This document shows, in pieces, positions 62,131 to 64,000 of a DNA stretch of 64,000 nucleotides. The position numbers were made by a program, and so were the translations under genes. Source of the DNA: Burkholderiales bacterium (lineage in GTDB: Bacteria > Pseudomonadota > Gammaproteobacteria > Burkholderiales > Burkholderiaceae_D); NCBI GenBank assembly GCA_016177875.1, contig JACOUL010000055.1, positions 1 to 64,000 of the forward strand, in the 5' to 3' direction. Every line of letters starts with the position of its first letter. Positions within the stretch are counted from its first letter, which is position 1. The notes below the pieces were generated by a model. That model searched no databases. It was not told where the DNA came from and was given only the letters and a program-made list of their open reading frames with translations.

Positions 62131-64000
62131 TACGCTGCTGCTTTTAAGGTGGCCATCTCGGCCATGATCGCCCCCATTAAGATGTCTTCTTGGGCTTGCA
62201 ATGCGGCGAGCTGAACGTCGAGATCGGCTTGCATTTGTTCGAATGCCTCGATTTTTTCTTCCAGGCTATCGGTCGCGTCATGAATTTTTTCGATGGACTT
62301 TTGGCGCTGCTTTAATTGCATTTTGTGTTCGCGAATTTGCGCATCGAGCGGCGCCATCACCACTTTGAACCACGCTTCGACATCGCGGTTCGCTTGCAAA
62401 AAGCTTTGCTTGACACGCGAAGCAATCGACTCGAAAAACTTTTGCATCAGCACCGGTTTGCGTGTCGTTACCAGCGCAGCCGGGCCGAACTGCCTTTGGA
62501 AGACATTTTCGATCTTGTCCAAATCGTCGCGATACTTTTGGAGCGAAAACGGCATCGGCGAAGTCAAGGCCAAACCATGTTCGGCCGAGAACTTGCGATA
62601 CATGACCGTCATCATGTCGCTGATCTCGACGATCTTTTTATCCGAAGCGACCAAATTCGCGCGCGCCTGTGAAAAGAAATCCCGGACCGATTCCAGGAAG
62701 CCCTTGGAAAACATGCTCTTCGCCATGCCGTCGCGCGCTTTTTGGATTTCCTGCTTGAGGATGCCCATGCCAAGATGCGTGTAAACATCGGATGACAGCT
62801 TGGCGAATACGGAACGCGTGCTTTGCAATTTGATCAAGCTGGCATCGAACTCTTTTCTTTCGAGGTCGATACGCTTCATCATGTGTTCAATGATATTTTG
62901 ATTTTTGCCGCGCAAGCTTTTCAATTCGACCAGCTGCTCAACCACATTACGGTTACGCGACGCCAGCAAAGCTTGCTTAGCGCGCGTCAATTCCTGCACA
63001 TCGCTCGCCATTTGCGAACGGATGATGTCCTGTTTGGTCGGCAGCAGTTGCTGCGACAATGCTGCTTCCAGCTTCAGCACCCGGCTTTTTGCCAACAACG
63101 GCGCATCGCGGTTGATCTTGCCGACCAGCCCCTTTTGGGCCGACACCGGATAGACCTGCTGTTCAGCTACCCCAAGCGTTTGCGCCACGATCGCGACCTG
63201 TTGATCGATTTGCTGCTCGACTTCCGCCGCCGTACGCAACTCATCCCACATGCTATCGATCTTGTTCAATACAACTAATCGCCCAGGCCCGCCGCCGATA
63301 TGGTTGCGCCAGACATCGATATCGCTCTTGGTCACCCCCGTGTCCGCCGCCAAAATAAACAGTACGGCGTGCGCGTTGGGAATGAGGTTTAAAGTGAGTT
63401 CCGGCTCGGTACCGATTGCATTCAATCCCGGCGTATCGACGATGACCAGGCCTTGCTTTAACAGCGGATGCGGAAAATTAATAATGGCATGGCGCCACTG
63501 CGAGACTTCGACTAAACCTTGACCATCGATTTCCAAGGCCGCATCCGGATCTTCTTCATCGAACAAACCGTAACGCTTGGCGTCTTCGACCGACACCCGC
63601 TTGGTCAGGCTGACTTGCTTGAAGGCTTCCAGCATGCCCTCGCCCGATTGGATATCGAGCGGCAACACGGTCCATACATTGTTCTGTTGTTTAAAGTCCG
63701 AGGTCGACATTGCTTCCGCGCGCGTTTCGATCGGCAGCAGACGGATACAAGGTGGGAAGGTTTCGTCGTACAAAAGTTCGGTCGGGCACATTGTCGTGCG
63801 CCCCGCCGAAGACGGCAAAATGCGCTGGCCGTAATCGGCGAAAAAGATCGCATTGATCAATTCCGATTTGCCGCGCGAAAATTCGGCCACAAAGGCAATC
63901 GACAGCTTATCGTCGCGCAGCCGCTCATGTAGCTGGGTGATGCGCTGATCGCTTGAGACATCTCCTAAGCCGGCGTCCGCAATCCAGGCTTGATAGCGGT
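62130..64000 (-). CDS. Dynamin-family GTPase, 5' part beyond right edge
   Basis: At least 623 residues; the frame stays open to the edge, where it reads RYQAWIADAGLGDVSS before the P-loop. G1 is AEFSRGKSELINA, G3 is VDTPGLNAIG and G4 is VLNKID, followed by long helical segments (about 250-600) with coiled-coil tendency, as in bacterial dynamin-like or YjdA-like proteins that act on membranes. No ATG is seen upstream of the P-loop within the window, so the true start is off the edge. Coupled to mutY by TAATG. Confidence 0.85.
   Translation of the reverse strand, partial: RYQAWIADAGLGDVSSDQRITQLHERLRDDKLSIAFVAEFSRGKSELINAIFFADYGQRILPSSAGRTTMCPTELLYDETFPPCIRLLPIETRAEAMSTSDFKQQNNVWTVLPLDIQSGEGMLEAFKQVSLTKRVSVEDAKRYGLFDEEDPDAALEIDGQGLVEVSQWRHAIINFPHPLLKQGLVIVDTPGLNAIGTEPELTLNLIPNAHAVLFILAADTGVTKSDIDVWRNHIGGGPGRLVVLNKIDSMWDELRTAAEVEQQIDQQVAIVAQTLGVAEQQVYPVSAQKGLVGKINRDAPLLAKSRVLKLEAALSQQLLPTKQDIIRSQMASDVQELTRAKQALLASRNRNVVEQLVELKSLRGKNQNIIEHMMKRIDLERKEFDASLIKLQSTRSVFAKLSSDVYTHLGMGILKQEIQKARDGMAKSMFSKGFLESVRDFFSQARANLVASDKKIVEISDMMTVMYRKFSAEHGLALTSPMPFSLQKYRDDLDKIENVFQRQFGPAALVTTRKPVLMQKFFESIASRVKQSFLQANRDVEAWFKVVMAPLDAQIREHKMQLKQRQKSIEKIHDATDSLEEKIEAFEQMQADLDVQLAALQAQEDILMGAIMAEMATLKAAA

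Noticed and set aside
1..64000. tRNA, rRNA or CRISPR array
   Set aside because: No cloverleaf, rRNA-like stretch or regularly spaced repeats were recognised on reading; no dedicated search could be run.

Overview
The window looks like a chromosomal segment of a betaproteobacterium of the order Burkholderiales, most likely Oxalobacteraceae (Herminiimonas/Herbaspirillum-like). Supporting this are moderate GC, the lineage-typical blocks ubiE/Tim44/ubiJ/ubiB, FmdB/DUF502/aspS/nudB and ptsN-hprK-rapZ, a leftward minCDE operon, and biosynthetic ilvA. The genus call is inference. No rRNA, tRNA or CRISPR array was seen. No gap between genes exceeds about 300 bases.

Layout: (1) 1-1924 is an accessory patch: an integron integrase with an SOS-type promoter, flanked by a truncated brnT toxin gene and a complete ccdAB toxin-antitoxin pair, lying next to minCDE (1932-3835). 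(2) 4038-14231 holds a GNAT gene and an apparent envelope or signalling regulon. It contains a LytS-type kinase, a degenerate sister kinase without the phospho-accepting His, a LytTR regulator, a secreted SnoaL-like protein, a beta-lactamase-fold hydrolase, a 1160-residue acyltransferase/SnoaL/decarboxylase-like/dienelactone-hydrolase fusion and a LysR regulator. The same 11-bp box occurs in pairs, 22 bp apart, in front of both effector units. (3) 14499-21839 holds a PAS histidine kinase with a C-terminal MshEN-like motif, two response regulators (one with HDOD), then a MacB-type ABC transporter with a LolA-like protein and an outer-membrane barrel. (4) 21858-27274 holds Mpg glycosylase, an orphan condensation-like protein, and a TetR-controlled divergent module of a halohydrin-dehalogenase-like SDR, a thioesterase and an alpha/beta hydrolase. 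A 44-residue membrane protein follows.

(5) 27303-34324 is a beta-oxidation cluster (enoyl-CoA hydratase, thiolase, FadB-like fusion, acyl-CoA dehydrogenase, TetR) with REP-like hairpins in its spacers. It is divergent from a YhgE/Pip-type gene broken by one in-frame stop. (6) 36512-44253 holds hslR, clsB with its endonuclease/phosphatase partner, nudB, aspS, DUF502 and fmdB, interrupted on the opposite strand by a secreted 12-repeat NHL protein. (7) 44390-55123 holds an Na+/solute symporter, the ubiquinone genes ubiB/ubiJ/ubiE with a Tim44-like protein, DUF971, a HIT protein, a giant GlcD-GlcF-type oxidoreductase and a YqaA membrane protein. (8) 55285-64000 holds ilvA, a MITE-like element in front of queF, the regulatory PTS group ptsN-hprK-rapZ, a LON-N protein, mutY and a dynamin-like GTPase running off the right edge.

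The strongest candidates for something undescribed are the LytS/pseudo-LytS/LytTR regulon with its shared operator and unusual fusion enzyme, the HheC-like SDR whose catalytic Tyr position is Ala, and the histidine kinase ending in a single MshEN motif.
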